A stretch of DNA of 37,209 nucleotides, from assembly GCA_903923205.1 (NCBI GenBank), contig CAIXXC010000299.1:1-37209 (forward strand), written 5' to 3'. Origin of the DNA: an uncultured Rhodospirillales bacterium (GTDB lineage Bacteria > Pseudomonadota > Alphaproteobacteria > ATCC43930 > CGMCC-115725). The translations under genes were made by a program, and so were the position numbers. Of the stretch, positions 1 to 8,807 are shown piece after piece. Positions within the stretch are counted from its first letter, which is position 1, and each line of letters starts with the position of its first letter. The notes beneath the pieces were generated by a model. That model was not told the origin of the DNA and searched no databases. It worked only from the letters and a program-made list of their open reading frames with translations.

Positions 1-766
1 CTTCTTCCTCGGCCAGTTGGGCTACTTCGGACTCGATTGCCGCCGAAATGACGACGGATTGGGCGCCCAGCGATTTCGCGAAAGCGGCAACTTCGGCGGA
101 GCGAGCATTGCCGGTCGCGGCTGCGGCCTCTTCGACGTTGCAGACGTAGAGGACGGGCTTCGAAGTGATGAGATTGAGGCCTTTGAGTATTTTGCGCTCA
201 TCAGCGCTATCGAATTTCACGGTACGGGCGGACTTACCCTCGCGCAGGGCGGCTAGAACCGGCACCATGACCTCGAGCTGTGCCTTGGCATCCTTGTCGC
301 TACCGGTCTTCGCCTTTTTCTCCAGTGCCGGGACACGCTTTTCCAGGGAGTCGAGGTCAGCGAGCATGAGTTCAGTCTCGACCGTCTCCGCATCGCGGAC
401 CGGATCGATCGAGCCTTCGACGTGCGTGACATTGCCATCATCGAAGCAGCGCAACACATGAGCGATTGCATCGACCTCGCGAATATGGGCGAGAAACTGG
501 TTGCCAAGACCTTCCCCGCGCGAGGCGCCGCGGACGAGGCCGGCAATATCGACGAACTCAAGCTGTGTCGGAATGAGTTTCTGCGACTTCGCGATCTTGG
601 AGCAAATCTCCAAGCGAGGATCGGGCACCGCAACACGGCCGACATTCGGCTCTATCGTGCAGAACGGATAATTTGCCGCCTCCGCCGCTGCCGTCGCGGT
701 CAGTGCATTGAAGAGCGTGGACTTGCCGACATTGGGCAGGCCGACAATGCCGCAATTGAAACCCAT
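1..766 (-). CDS. ychF: Ribosome-binding ATPase YchF, 3' part beyond the left edge
   Basis: YchF/OLA1 is an Obg-family P-loop protein that binds the 70S ribosome and prefers ATP to GTP. The first 255 residues are in the window, of about 365 usual for the family; the C-terminal TGS domain lies outside. The P-loop GLPNVGKS is at residues 9-16. NVEE at about residue 210 replaces the NKxD guanine-specificity motif, as is typical for YchF and explains its relaxed nucleotide choice. The ATG at 764-766 begins MGFNCGIVG, the usual N-terminus. The gene lies 41 nt downstream of pth on the same strand, a pairing seen in many bacteria, and is probably co-transcribed with it. Confidence 0.95.
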   Translation of the reverse strand, partial: MGFNCGIVGLPNVGKSTLFNALTATAAAEAANYPFCTIEPNVGRVAVPDPRLEICSKIAKSQKLIPTQLEFVDIAGLVRGASRGEGLGNQFLAHIREVDAIAHVLRCFDDGNVTHVEGSIDPVRDAETVETELMLADLDSLEKRVPALEKKAKTGSDKDAKAQLEVMVPVLAALREGKSARTVKFDSADERKILKGLNLITSKPVLYVCNVEEAAAATGNARSAEVAAFAKSLGAQSVVISAAIESEVAQLAEEE

Positions 767-807
767 CGTCTGAGACTACCTTGTTCGAGAAAAGCGGGCC
801 GACGCGG

Positions 808-1401
808 TCATGGCGTCGCGGCCTTGGGCTTCGGAGGGTCGAGGAGGAGGCCAATTTTGCTCATGAAAGCGGAATCCTGGCCGGTGATCATCAGGGGAAA
901 GGCCTCGGCGATCGCGCCAAGCAGTGGATCAAGCCAGAGGTTCTCCTCGGCAGAAAAATTATTGAGGACGTAGCCCAACACCTGGTCGCGGTCGCCGGGA
1001 TGACCAATCCCCATGCGGACGCGCCAGTAATCCTGGCCGAAATGGGCGTCGATTGAGCGCAAGCCGTTATGGCCAGCGGCACCGCCGCCGCGCTTCACCC
1101 GGATCTTACCGGGAGCGAGGTCGAGTTCGTCGTGGAACACGATCACGTCCGAAGGGGGAATTTTATGCATGCGTGCGGCTGCCGCGACGCTGACGCCGGA
1201 ATTATTCATGAAGGTCATCGGCTTCAGGTAAAGGATTTTATCCCGCCCGATCTCGCCTTCGATCAATTCGCCCTGGAATTTTTCGCGAGGGGAGCCCGTG
1301 CGATGACGGCGGACGAGCGCGTCTATCGCCAGAAACCCGATATTGTGGCGGGTCTGTTCGTATTTCGGTCCGGGATTGCCCAGTCCAACGACGATTTTCA
1401 T
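808..1401 (-). CDS. pth: Peptidyl-tRNA hydrolase
   Basis: Pth cleaves the ester bond of peptidyl-tRNAs that drop off ribosomes, recycling tRNA in the cytoplasm. The 197-residue protein matches the bacterial family length. It opens with MKIVVGLGNPGPKY; the catalytic His19 lies in RHNIGF, the NNSG motif is near residue 66, and HDELDL (Asp91) and GHNGLRS are present. I chose the ATG at 1399-1401 because the family signature begins there; the longer reading frame to 1455 adds 18 unrelated residues that run into the rplY terminator hairpin. The gene lies between rplY and ychF on the same strand, all translation-related. Confidence 0.96.
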   Translation of the reverse strand: MKIVVGLGNPGPKYEQTRHNIGFLAIDALVRRHRTGSPREKFQGELIEGEIGRDKILYLKPMTFMNNSGVSVAAAARMHKIPPSDVIVFHDELDLAPGKIRVKRGGGAAGHNGLRSIDAHFGQDYWRVRMGIGHPGDRDQVLGYVLNNFSAEENLWLDPLLGAIAEAFPLMITGQDSAFMSKIGLLLDPPKPKAATP

Positions 1402-1433
1402 GCCACGGCCTCGGTCGCAGGAATCCAGGGGAC

Positions 1434-1478
1434 AAAAGGCGCGGTCGATCCCCAATTCGGGAAATCGACCGCGCTTTT
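1434..1478 (-). terminator. Intrinsic terminator after rplY
   Basis: An 11-bp perfect stem (1439-1449 with 1464-1474, GCGCGGTCGAT and its complement) is flanked by A-rich bases on one side and T-rich on the other. Read on the minus strand it ends in CTTTT just after the rplY stop at 1483. Because both flanks are A/T runs it could also stop plus-strand transcription. It implies that pth-ychF needs its own promoter or relies on read-through. Confidence 0.7.
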
Positions 1479-1482
1479 CACC

Positions 1483-2073
1483 TTAGGCGGCTGCGCCTGC
1501 TTCTTCGTCGGCCGACGGTGGCGCGATCGTGACCAGGGTCACGTCATCGCCTGGGGCCGCAGTGACACCATCGGGAAGTTTCAGGCTGCTCAGGTGCACA
1601 TTATCGCCGATTTCGTACCCGGTCAGATCGACATGGAGACGGTCGGGGATGCTGTCGGCGGCGCAGATAAGCTCGACGTCATGGCTGACGATATTGACCA
1701 CGCCACCACGCTTGACGCCCGGCGCCTTGTCCTGATTGTCGATCACGACGGGCACGCGGACATGGATCCGAGTGCTGGCGTTGACGCGGACGAAGTCGAC
1801 ATGAAGAGCGACATCCGTGACCGGATGGAACTGCACGTCACGCGGCAGGGTGCGGTGGGTTGCTCCGTCGACCTTGATATCGACCAGTCGACCAAAGAAG
1901 CCGCCACGATTGAGCTCGCGGCCCAGGACCTTCGGGTCGAGGCTGATGGCGATCGGCTCTTTCTTATCGCCATAGATTACGGCAGGTACCCGGCCAGCGC
2001 GTCGCGTGGCCCGGGCGGCCCCCTTTCCGGCCCGGTCCCGAAGCTCAGCTTCGAGAATAACAATTTCGCTCAT
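1483..2073 (-). CDS. rplY: 50S ribosomal protein L25, long Ctc form
   Basis: L25 binds 5S rRNA in the large subunit. At 196 residues this is the long Ctc/TL5 form: an N-terminal L25 domain (about residues 1-95, with RDRAGKGAARATRRAGRVPA then VIYG) and a C-terminal beta domain (about 100-180), then a short acidic-alanine tail. The ATG at 2071-2073 follows GAGGAGAGG, a good ribosome binding site. The gene follows prs after a 171-bp interval with strong hairpins and precedes pth, an arrangement (prs-rplY-pth-ychF) common in proteobacteria. Confidence 0.96.
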   Translation of the reverse strand: MSEIVILEAELRDRAGKGAARATRRAGRVPAVIYGDKKEPIAISLDPKVLGRELNRGGFFGRLVDIKVDGATHRTLPRDVQFHPVTDVALHVDFVRVNASTRIHVRVPVVIDNQDKAPGVKRGGVVNIVSHDVELICAADSIPDRLHVDLTGYEIGDNVHLSSLKLPDGVTAAPGDDVTLVTIAPPSADEEAGAAA

Positions 2074-2101
2074 CGTCCTCTCCTCAAGGATACTCTACGG
2101 C

Positions 2102-2120
2102 GCAAGACCCTGTGTCTTGC
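2102..2120 (-). other. Small hairpin in the rplY leader
   Basis: GCAAGAC (2102-2108) and GTCTTGC (2114-2120) form a 7-bp perfect inverted repeat with a 5-nt loop, about 30 nt upstream of the rplY start. A second short one, CCGGC/GCCGG, lies at 2142-2161. They lie in the untranslated leader if transcription starts upstream. Their role is unknown. Confidence 0.4.
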
Positions 2121-2177
2121 CTCAATGCCGCTTTGTGACCACCGGCCTCCAGGGGTGCCGGTAGTTCCCAAACTGAA

Positions 2178-2203
2178 GACAGGACCGGAGGGCCGGTCCT
2201 GTC
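2178..2203 (-). terminator. Strong hairpin after prs, probable terminator or processing site
   Basis: GACAGGACCGG (2178-2188) and its perfect complement (2193-2203) form an 11-bp stem with a 4-nt loop, 41 nt downstream of the prs stop. On the minus strand it is followed by TTCAGTTTGGG, which lacks a good T-run, so efficient intrinsic termination is not certain; it may partly terminate or stabilise the prs transcript and set rplY apart. Confidence 0.5.
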
Positions 2204-2244
2204 TGAATTTCAACCGGGTCAGCGCCTGCCGGCGAGCCCAAACA

Positions 2245-3177
2245 TCAATCGAACAGCGATGAGACCGAAAGCTCCTCGCTGATCCGGCGCATCGCTTCGC
2301 CCATCAGCGAGGCAACGCTCAGCTGACGGATGTTATGCGAGATCCGTACGGCCTCGGTCGCCTGGATGGTGTCCGTGATCACCAGTTCCTTTAGCGGCGA
2401 CGCGCTCACCCTCGCAACAGCACCCCCCGACAACACGCCATGGGTTACATATGCACTTACCCCGGACGCCCCTGCCTCTTTCAAGGCGACGGCGGCGTTG
2501 CACAATGTCCCGGCACTATCGACGATATCATCGACAAGGATGCACCAGCGATTTTTGACATCGCCGATGATGTTCATGACTTCGGAAACACCCGCTCGTT
2601 CGCGCCGCTTATCGATGATGGCGAGGTCCGCGTCAAGCCGCCGCGCGATCTGTCGCGCCCGGACCACGCCGCCGACATCCGGCGAAACGATCATGATCTC
2701 TTCCTTGCCGTAATGCTTGGCAATGTCGTCCGAGAATACCGGCGCCGTCACCAGATTATCGGTCGGGATGTCGAAGAAACCCTGAATCTGGCCGGCATGC
2801 AGATCAAGTGTAAGCACGCGATCTGCGCCGGCTGTGGTGATCATATTGGCGACCAGCTTGGCTGAAATCGGCGTGCGCGGACCGGATTTCCGATCCTGGC
2901 GGGCATAGCCGTAATAAGGAATGACAGCGGTAATCCGGCGGGCGGAGCCCCGCTTCAGCGCATCGAGACTGACAAGCAACTCCATCAAATTGTCGTTAGC
3001 CGGGTAAGACGTCGATTGAATCACGAAGACGTCCTGACCTCGGACATTTTCCTGGATCTCGACGAAAATCTCGAGATCAGCGAAACGTCGAACGCTCGCT
3101 TTCGTCAGCGGCAGCCCAAGGTAAGCGGCAATAGCCTCGGCGATAGGCCGATTGCTGTTACAGGTGAGTACTTTCAT
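2245..3177 (-). CDS. prs: Ribose-phosphate pyrophosphokinase (PRPP synthetase)
   Basis: Prs makes 5-phosphoribosyl-1-pyrophosphate from ribose 5-phosphate and ATP, feeding purine, pyrimidine, histidine, tryptophan and NAD synthesis; trpD in this window uses PRPP. The 310-residue length matches class I enzymes. Visible motifs are [11 protein letters not shown], the [18 protein letters not shown] metal/phosphate region, [11 protein letters not shown] and the PRPP-binding [12 protein letters not shown] chose the ATG at 3175-3177 (MKVLTCNSN) because it aligns with the family; the open frame to 3291 adds 38 unrelated residues. No clear Shine-Dalgarno sequence precedes this start. Confidence 0.96.
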   Translation of the reverse strand: MKVLTCNSNRPIAEAIAAYLGLPLTKASVRRFADLEIFVEIQENVRGQDVFVIQSTSYPANDNLMELLVSLDALKRGSARRITAVIPYYGYARQDRKSGPRTPISAKLVANMITTAGADRVLTLDLHAGQIQGFFDIPTDNLVTAPVFSDDIAKHYGKEEIMIVSPDVGGVVRARQIARRLDADLAIIDKRRERAGVSEVMNIIGDVKNRWCILVDDIVDSAGTLCNAAVALKEAGASGVSAYVTHGVLSGGAVARVSASPLKELVITDTIQATEAVRISHNIRQLSVASLMGEAMRRISEELSVSSLFD

Positions 3178-3317
3178 GGAGCGGTCGTTCCAATGGGCTA
3201 CGACATACGTCTTGCACGCGCAACGATTGCGATGCAATGCAAGTGAGCCGTCTTGTAACAAAGCTGTGATGACGCGGCAACCCGTTCGCATGCATGGGCG
3301 GCATGAGAGAGCGGACT

Positions 3318-4208
3318 CTATTGGGTGCTGTGGCCCTGCTGCATCGCTTGCGCGACCAGACCGCGAACAGAGTCGGCCGCAGCCTCGGCAACCGCAGCGG
3401 CGGCATCACTCCAGGGCCCATCAAGACTGCCCCGTGGCACCGCGTTTTCCTGAGCCACAGTGCCGATTTGTCTGTTATCGGCAGCGAATACTGTCCAGAG
3501 GATCCGGACATTCTGCTGGCCGCCGGCGAGCGGGCTCAATGTCACGGTGCCGGCGACCCGCGGGACGTCGCGATCAGGTTGGTCGAGGACCTCCACCCCG
3601 GTATCCCGAAGGGCGAAAGTCAACGCGCGGGGGAGCGAGGTGTCGCCATCGCCAGGGGCGCCGACGACTGGTTCAAGCACGAGACGAAGCGGCGGGGGGG
3701 GTGATTTCGGCGGCGGCGGCGGCGGTGCGCCCGGCAAGTGCAGAATTTCTGCAATTTCACGGGCGGCGATCTGCATTTGACCGGTCACATCGGGATTGCC
3801 CACCTGCCAACTGGCCGAATCGACGACGATGGTGTCGATCTTGCGCCCAATTTCCTCCCCCGCCGCGTTGGTTACAATCCAGGTCAGCGAAATGCGGCTG
3901 GTTGTTCCCCGTACTCCCAAACCTGCAGCCTTGCCGCCGACATGATAGGCGTGTTCACCGGCGGGGGCGGCACTTGCCGGAACATCGACATCCTGCAGCG
4001 CCTTGGCCAGCGTGGCCCGAATCGTGTCCGAGGTGCGGGCCGGGACACCGTTTACCGGATCGATCGCGATACCGACAACATCGGGCAGCGCCATCAAGCG
4101 GTTTTCAGGCAGATCGTGGCTGGTCTCGAATGGGTGCGGCAGCGGTTGGCAGGCGGACAAGCATAACGCCACTGGCAACGCGCGCAATCCGAAGTTGTGC
4201 CTAATCAT
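3318..4208 (-). CDS. Predicted outer-membrane or periplasmic lipoprotein with two related lobes
   Basis: No function recognised. The 296-residue product begins with a lipoprotein signal peptide ending in the lipobox LSAC (Cys20). After it come two lobes of similar pattern (about 36-157 and 175-290) joined by a proline-rich linker at 161-173. Each lobe has a predicted helix, a strand pair ending in W-x-V and an I-G turn, then a helix, suggesting internal duplication. The start overlaps the stop of the upstream amidohydrolase gene by 4 nt (ATGA), so the two are translationally coupled. It is the last gene of the run that includes lgt, the enzyme that would lipidate it. Confidence 0.75.
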   Translation of the reverse strand: MIRHNFGLRALPVALCLSACQPLPHPFETSHDLPENRLMALPDVVGIAIDPVNGVPARTSDTIRATLAKALQDVDVPASAAPAGEHAYHVGGKAAGLGVRGTTSRISLTWIVTNAAGEEIGRKIDTIVVDSASWQVGNPDVTGQMQIAAREIAEILHLPGAPPPPPPKSPPPPLRLVLEPVVGAPGDGDTSLPRALTFALRDTGVEVLDQPDRDVPRVAGTVTLSPLAGGQQNVRILWTVFAADNRQIGTVAQENAVPRGSLDGPWSDAAAAVAEAAADSVRGLVAQAMQQGHSTQ

Positions 4209-4981
4209 ACGGCGGTAAGTCGGCGATCGGCCTCGGTCAGGAGGGTGGCCATTCGCAAAGCCCAGGCCTTTTGGCCCGCAATCGTCTCGATCAGATCCTG
4301 ACGAATCTCGATTTCCGCATGGGGCAAGCCGCGACGCTCGCCATGAACGGGGATGCCGTAGTCACTGGCGTCGCTGACGCTGTAGGGCTCGTTATCGCCC
4401 ACGACCAGATCGCCGGCGCTGCGCAGCAGGTCCAGCAGGATCGACGGATAGGTCGGGTCCCGGTTATAAAGTATCCCGATCTCAACAGCGCGCCGCTGGC
4501 CCAGATAGACCGGGGTAAAGCTATGCATGGCGACAAGAATTGTCCGCTGTTCGGCGGCGGCACGGGCATCGAGCAATTGCCCAATCACGGCATGATAGGG
4601 CTCGAAGATTGCGACCCGTCTCGCCGATTCCTCGGCCGGGGAGAGCTTTTGATTGCCCGGAATCTCCGTAGCCTCACTGATCAGCGGAATCGAGGTCGGC
4701 TGCCCAGGGGTGCGATTGCAATCGATGACAAGGCGGGAATATGTTTGCAGGATTGCCGGTGCGTCGAGCAATTCCGACAGGAATTCAGTAACGCCAGCGA
4801 TTCCGATATCCCAGGCGATGTGGCGATCAAGATCTGCAGCGGTCAGACCAAGCCTGCCAAGCCGTTTCGGCATTCGGCGACCGGCATGGTCCGCCGTCAG
4901 GACGAAAGGCGCCTTGCCCCGGGGTCGCAGCACGCGGAAGGGCGCTGGTTCAGCGGGCTCGAGCAACGCGGGCGCCGTCAC
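4205..4981 (-). CDS. N-formylglutamate amidohydrolase family protein
   Basis: The family hydrolyses N-formylglutamate to glutamate and formate in histidine degradation, but many members outside hut operons have unknown substrates. The 258 residues include FVLTADHAGRRMP near the N-terminus, VIDCNR in the middle and the MHSFTPVYLG motif, all typical of the fold. There are no hut genes nearby; instead it sits between pgeF and a lipoprotein in an envelope-related run, so a role on another N-acyl or peptide substrate is possible. It starts with GTG overlapping the pgeF stop by 4 nt (GTGA) and is coupled to the next gene by ATGA. Confidence 0.85.
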   Translation of the reverse strand: MTAPALLEPAEPAPFRVLRPRGKAPFVLTADHAGRRMPKRLGRLGLTAADLDRHIAWDIGIAGVTEFLSELLDAPAILQTYSRLVIDCNRTPGQPTSIPLISEATEIPGNQKLSPAEESARRVAIFEPYHAVIGQLLDARAAAEQRTILVAMHSFTPVYLGQRRAVEIGILYNRDPTYPSILLDLLRSAGDLVVGDNEPYSVSDASDYGIPVHGERRGLPHAEIEIRQDLIETIAGQKAWALRMATLLTEADRRLTAV

Positions 4982-5754
4982 GACTGTGTTCTCGTCAACG
5001 TAATCACCGAAATTTGGCGGCCGTAATCCGGCTCACCGCGAAGGGTCGTGCGGCGAAAGCTGAAAAAACGCTCTTCATCTGAGAGCGTGTCGTCAGCGGC
5101 CCGCGAAATTCTGGTGATGCCGACTTTGCGCAGCCGAGCCTCGACAAATGCTGGCAAATCGAACTGGTGGTGGCCTGTACGCGCGCCCGGGCTGACGAAG
5201 TCTTTGTAATCCAGGTCGAGCCCGACGAGACGGTCAACGAAATCCTGGCCAACTTCGTAGGATGTCGATTGGATGGCAGGGCCGATGGCGACGGCGATAT
5301 CGCCGGGTGTGGCGCCGGCTTCGACCATGGTTGAGATCGTTGCCTCAAGGATCCCGCCGGTCGCCCCCTTCCACCCCGCATGGGCCGCGCCGATCACCCC
5401 GGCAGAAGGATCGGCGAACAGCACCGGCACGCAATCTGCTGTCAGGATGCCAAGCGCGACGCCCGGCGTTGTCGTGACAAGCGCGTCGGCAGACGGGCTG
5501 CCGTTGCGAGCCCAGGGCTCGGTTACCGTAACCGCGACCGCAGAATGGACCTGATTGACGGTTACCAGAGCACCCGGGGCCAGACCAAAATGCTCCGCGA
5601 CCCTGCGCCGGTTGGTCGTCACGTGCTCGGGGTGATCGGCGGAGCCGAGACCACAATTGAGCCCGCTGTAGAGGCCGACACTGACACCGCCGGCGCGGGT
5701 AAAGAAGCCGTGGGAGATGTTCGCGAGACCGGCGAGGGCAGGAAGGGTGATCAT
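4978..5754 (-). CDS. pgeF: Laccase-domain protein PgeF (YfiH family)
   Basis: Members of this family (E. coli YfiH/PgeF, human LACC1) are zinc enzymes linked to peptidoglycan precursor editing and to purine nucleoside cleavage. Conserved metal ligands are visible at His70 (NQVHSA), Cys108 (TADCVPVLFADP) and His125 (AAHAGWKG). With the ATG at 5752-5754 the protein has 258 residues and begins MITLPALAGLANISHGFFTR, the normal N-terminus; a longer ATG start at 5793 would overlap the upstream methyltransferase by 29 nt and adds 13 unrelated residues. It is coupled to the following amidohydrolase gene. Confidence 0.9.
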   Translation of the reverse strand: MITLPALAGLANISHGFFTRAGGVSVGLYSGLNCGLGSADHPEHVTTNRRRVAEHFGLAPGALVTVNQVHSAVAVTVTEPWARNGSPSADALVTTTPGVALGILTADCVPVLFADPSAGVIGAAHAGWKGATGGILEATISTMVEAGATPGDIAVAIGPAIQSTSYEVGQDFVDRLVGLDLDYKDFVSPGARTGHHQFDLPAFVEARLRKVGITRISRAADDTLSDEERFFSFRRTTLRGEPDYGRQISVITLTRTQS

Positions 5755-5764
5755 GATCGTGCCA

Positions 5765-6838
5765 TCATGCCGTAAATCCTGGGAGTGGGCCAAGATCGTT
5801 CGATGCAGTGGCCATCACTTTGAACAATGTACCCATGGCCATCGGGTCCAATAGCCGCCGCAGACCCTGGGAAATCATCGCCGTGACCGCGTGTTCCCGA
5901 CCTTTCATCAATCGCTCCGCCCGGGTTCCTGCTCCAAGTTCGCTGAGCCAGCGCCCCTGGGTGGTTGGCCCGTGAACCGCGAGGCCCTCGGCAGTGAAGA
6001 CCTGTCCGAGATTGGCGAAATCGACATGAGCTGTCAGATCGGCGGCGCCGGGATTTTCGAGGATCGGGGCATAGCCGTGGCGACTTATGGCCTGCAGACT
6101 GTCTCCGATATCCGAATTGCAGTGGCCATAATCGATGACAAGACAAGCGCCGCCGGTGTGGCCAACACGTTGTCCAATCTCGCTCGCCACTGAGGCGGCG
6201 GCCGCCGCAGTTTCCATGATGGAACCTTCCGCAGCCCCAGGCCGCTGAGGTTCGCCAGGGCTGGTGGTCTCGACAAATTTCAGTCCGCTTCCGTCCAGAC
6301 CAATGCATCGCTCCTTCCAGGAGCCAGAGCGGTAGACCCATTGTCGAATCGGCAAGGCGTCGAAGAATTCATTGGCGATGATAATCGTCGGCAGGTCGCT
6401 TGGGATAGCGTCCAGAGCTGTATGCCAGACAACAGGCAGGTCAGGATGATGGCGACCGAGAGCCTCTTGCTGATGCCGTCTCAGGATTGGACTGATCTCA
6501 ACAAGATCGACTGCCGCGGCTGCGCGGCAGGGCGGCAGTGCCTTCAAGGCACGCAGGGCGTCCATCATCAAGGTGCCGCGTCCTGGTCCAAGTTCGATCA
6601 GCCGGAAAGCCGCCGGTGATCCCAACTGTTGCCAAACGGCGGCCGTCCAGAGACCGATCATCTCACCAAAAATCTGACTGATCTCAGGTGCGGTGACGAA
6701 ATCGCCTGCGCGGCCTAGCGGGTCTCGCGTCGTGTAATAGCCGTCGACCGGGTCGGTAAGGCAGAGCGCCATATACCTGTCGATCCCGATCGGACCCTCG
6801 GCCGCGATCGTCGCCTTGAGGGTGGCCAGTAGTGACAT
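5765..6838 (-). CDS. SAM-dependent methyltransferase, MidA/NDUFAF7 family
   Basis: The 357 residues match the MidA/NDUFAF7 family, whose mitochondrial member methylates an arginine of complex I subunit NDUFS2 during assembly; the bacterial substrate is usually unproven. The N-terminus has GPIGIDRYMALCLTDP and YYTTRDPLG followed by GDFVTAPEISQIFGEMIG, and the SAM-binding loop IELGPGRGTL is at about 81-90. A second conserved segment, GGACLVIDYGH, is in the C-terminal half. The gene is 11 nt downstream of lgt and 10 nt upstream of pgeF, an lgt-midA-pgeF order I recall as common in alphaproteobacteria. Confidence 0.9.
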   Translation of the reverse strand: MSLLATLKATIAAEGPIGIDRYMALCLTDPVDGYYTTRDPLGRAGDFVTAPEISQIFGEMIGLWTAAVWQQLGSPAAFRLIELGPGRGTLMMDALRALKALPPCRAAAAVDLVEISPILRRHQQEALGRHHPDLPVVWHTALDAIPSDLPTIIIANEFFDALPIRQWVYRSGSWKERCIGLDGSGLKFVETTSPGEPQRPGAAEGSIMETAAAAASVASEIGQRVGHTGGACLVIDYGHCNSDIGDSLQAISRHGYAPILENPGAADLTAHVDFANLGQVFTAEGLAVHGPTTQGRWLSELGAGTRAERLMKGREHAVTAMISQGLRRLLDPMAMGTLFKVMATASNDLGPLPGFTA

Positions 6839-6849
6839 AGCGCTTCGCC

Positions 6850-7653
6850 TCAGGCTGCGGGCGTGCCCAGCGGTTTGGCCGTCAGGATCAGCCAGACCCC
6901 GGCGACAAACATCGGCAGGCTCAGCAACTGGCCCATCGTGGTGCCGAACAACAGGAAGCCGATTTGGCTATCCGGCTGACGAAACAACTCGCCGATGCTG
7001 CGGGCAATCGCATAGCCGGCCAGAAACGCGCCGCTGATCACGCCGGGACGCTGTCGGAAGCCTCGTTGGTCCAGCAGGGTCACTGTGGCGAACAGGATGA
7101 GCCCCTCCATCGATGCCTGATACAATTGGCTCGGGTGGCGGGGGAGAGGGCCGCCATTGGGGAATATCATGGCCCAGGGTACGTCGGAGACGCGACCGAA
7201 CAACTCGCCATTGATGAAATTGGCGAGGCGTCCAAAGAACAACCCGATCGGTACGGCGCAGCAAATGATATCGCCGAGCCCGCGAATGGGGATGTGACGA
7301 CGCCAGGCAAACAGGATGATCGCGGAAATGACCCCGATGCAGCCGCCGTGAAACGACATCCCACCGTGCCATACTTCCAGGATTTCCAGCGGGTGCGACG
7401 CGTAGAGCGTGCTGTCATAGAACAGCACGTACCCGCAACGCCCGCCCAGCACGACGCCAGCCGTTGCCCAGATAAGGAAATCGTCGATGTCCAGCGGCTT
7501 GCAGACCTCCGGTGGCCGCGCGGCCAACCACATGCAATAGCGCCAACCGAGGAGCAATCCAGCAATATAGGCGAGCGCGTACCAGCGGATCTGCAGAGGA
7601 CCGAGTGAGAGCGCGATCGGGCTGATCTCGGGATAGTGGATAAGCGCAAGCAT
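6850..7653 (-). CDS. lgt: Prolipoprotein diacylglyceryl transferase
   Basis: Lgt transfers diacylglycerol from phosphatidylglycerol to the lipobox cysteine of prelipoproteins in the inner membrane. The 267-residue protein has about seven hydrophobic segments and the diagnostic motifs HGGMSFHGG (96-104), GRLANFINGELFGR (141-154, with the essential Arg142) and HPSQLYQASMEG. It follows hldD by 6 nt and precedes the methyltransferase gene by 11 nt, so the run is probably one transcript. The last gene of that run encodes a lipoprotein that is an obvious substrate. Confidence 0.97.
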   Translation of the reverse strand: MLALIHYPEISPIALSLGPLQIRWYALAYIAGLLLGWRYCMWLAARPPEVCKPLDIDDFLIWATAGVVLGGRCGYVLFYDSTLYASHPLEILEVWHGGMSFHGGCIGVISAIILFAWRRHIPIRGLGDIICCAVPIGLFFGRLANFINGELFGRVSDVPWAMIFPNGGPLPRHPSQLYQASMEGLILFATVTLLDQRGFRQRPGVISGAFLAGYAIARSIGELFRQPDSQIGFLLFGTTMGQLLSLPMFVAGVWLILTAKPLGTPAA

Positions 7654-7659
7654 CCTGCG

Positions 7660-8649
7660 TTAGCTGTAACGGTCTGTTGATGACGCGAGATAGTTTTGGA
7701 CGTAATCCGTGATCCCAGATTCCAGTGAGGTCGGCTCGTGCTGGAACCCAAGGGCCACCAGCCGCTCCATCCGAGCCTCGGTAAAATACTGGTAGTTCTT
7801 GCGGATCGCGAGGGGGGTATCAACGTATCGGACGTCGGGTTCCATCCCGAGCGCAGCGTATGTCGCCAAGGTCAGATCCAGGAAGCTTCGGGCCACGCCG
7901 GTCCCGCAGTTGAAGATACCATTCACCTTGGGCGTATCGTTCAGCCAAAGCATCAGCTTGACGCAATCTTGTACCGAGACGAAGTCCCGCATCTGGCCTC
8001 CATCGGGGTAATCCGGATGGTGGGATTTGAACAATTCCGCGTGTCCGCCTACGGAGATACGATGGTAGAGCTTGGCGATGACGCTCTGCATTGCCCCCTT
8101 ATGATATTCGTTGGGGCCGTAGACGTTGAAGAATTTCAGGCCAACCCATTGCGGCGGGCAGGGATAGCCCCGCTCGACCTGCCTTACGACCCATCTGTCA
8201 AACAGGTGTTTTGACCAGCCATAGGCATTCAGAGGGCGTAAGGTGGCGAGCGCCTCGCTCGAATAATCGTCATCGAATCCTTGTGCGCCATCGCCATAGG
8301 TGGCGGCAGAGGACGCATAGATAAAGCGCACCCGGTTTTCGGCGCACCATTTCCAAAGCTTCTGAGAGAAGCTGTAATTGGTATCGATGATAAGGTCGGC
8401 GTCGGTTTCCGTGGTCGCCGAAATCGCACCCATATGAAAGACGGCGTCGATCCAGGTCCGATGTTCGGTCAGCCAATCGACGAGCTGGTTGGGCGGCACT
8501 ATGCCCTGAAGTTCGCGCTTTGCCAGGTTACGCCATTTGTCGTCAGTGCCCAGGCGATCGCAGACCACCAGCGCCGAATTCTTGCGGGCCTCAAGAGCGG
8601 CGACGAGGTTGGAGCCGATGAAACCGGCACCGCCAGTGACTACGATCAT
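7660..8649 (-). CDS. hldD: ADP-L-glycero-D-manno-heptose 6-epimerase
   Basis: HldD (RfaD) converts ADP-D-glycero-D-manno-heptose to the L-glycero form for the lipopolysaccharide inner core. The 329 residues form an extended SDR enzyme: NAD(P)-binding GGAGFIGS at 6-13, the catalytic YASSAATYG region (Ser114) and Tyr143/Lys147 in YGWSK. The HldD-specific KFFNVYGPNEYHKG and GGQMRDFVSVQDCV segments are present. It is the first gene of the minus-strand envelope run and is divergent from ubiK across a 158-bp interval. It implies heptose-containing LPS, though no other core genes are in the window. Confidence 0.95.
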   Translation of the reverse strand: MIVVTGGAGFIGSNLVAALEARKNSALVVCDRLGTDDKWRNLAKRELQGIVPPNQLVDWLTEHRTWIDAVFHMGAISATTETDADLIIDTNYSFSQKLWKWCAENRVRFIYASSAATYGDGAQGFDDDYSSEALATLRPLNAYGWSKHLFDRWVVRQVERGYPCPPQWVGLKFFNVYGPNEYHKGAMQSVIAKLYHRISVGGHAELFKSHHPDYPDGGQMRDFVSVQDCVKLMLWLNDTPKVNGIFNCGTGVARSFLDLTLATYAALGMEPDVRYVDTPLAIRKNYQYFTEARMERLVALGFQHEPTSLESGITDYVQNYLASSTDRYS

Positions 8650-8807
8650 TGCCTTTATTCTCCATCCACTCCGGAGGTTTCGTGGTTATAGGCGGAACGG
8701 CTCCCCTGTTACAAGCAGGGCTGCCTCTGCCGTCGTGTCAGCGAATCGTTTTGTTCCTGACCAAACTGTGATAGCCAACGCTCAGATTGATCAAATAAAG
8801 GTGCAGG

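Noticed and set aside
1069-2262. Open frame of 397 codons on the plus strand
   Set aside because: Antisense to pth and rplY, which have clear family motifs; the translation has no recognisable domain.
3152-4204. Open frame of 350 codons on the plus strand
   Set aside because: Antisense to the lipoprotein and the prs 5' end; Arg/Pro/Ala-rich composition typical of a shadow frame in G/C-rich DNA.
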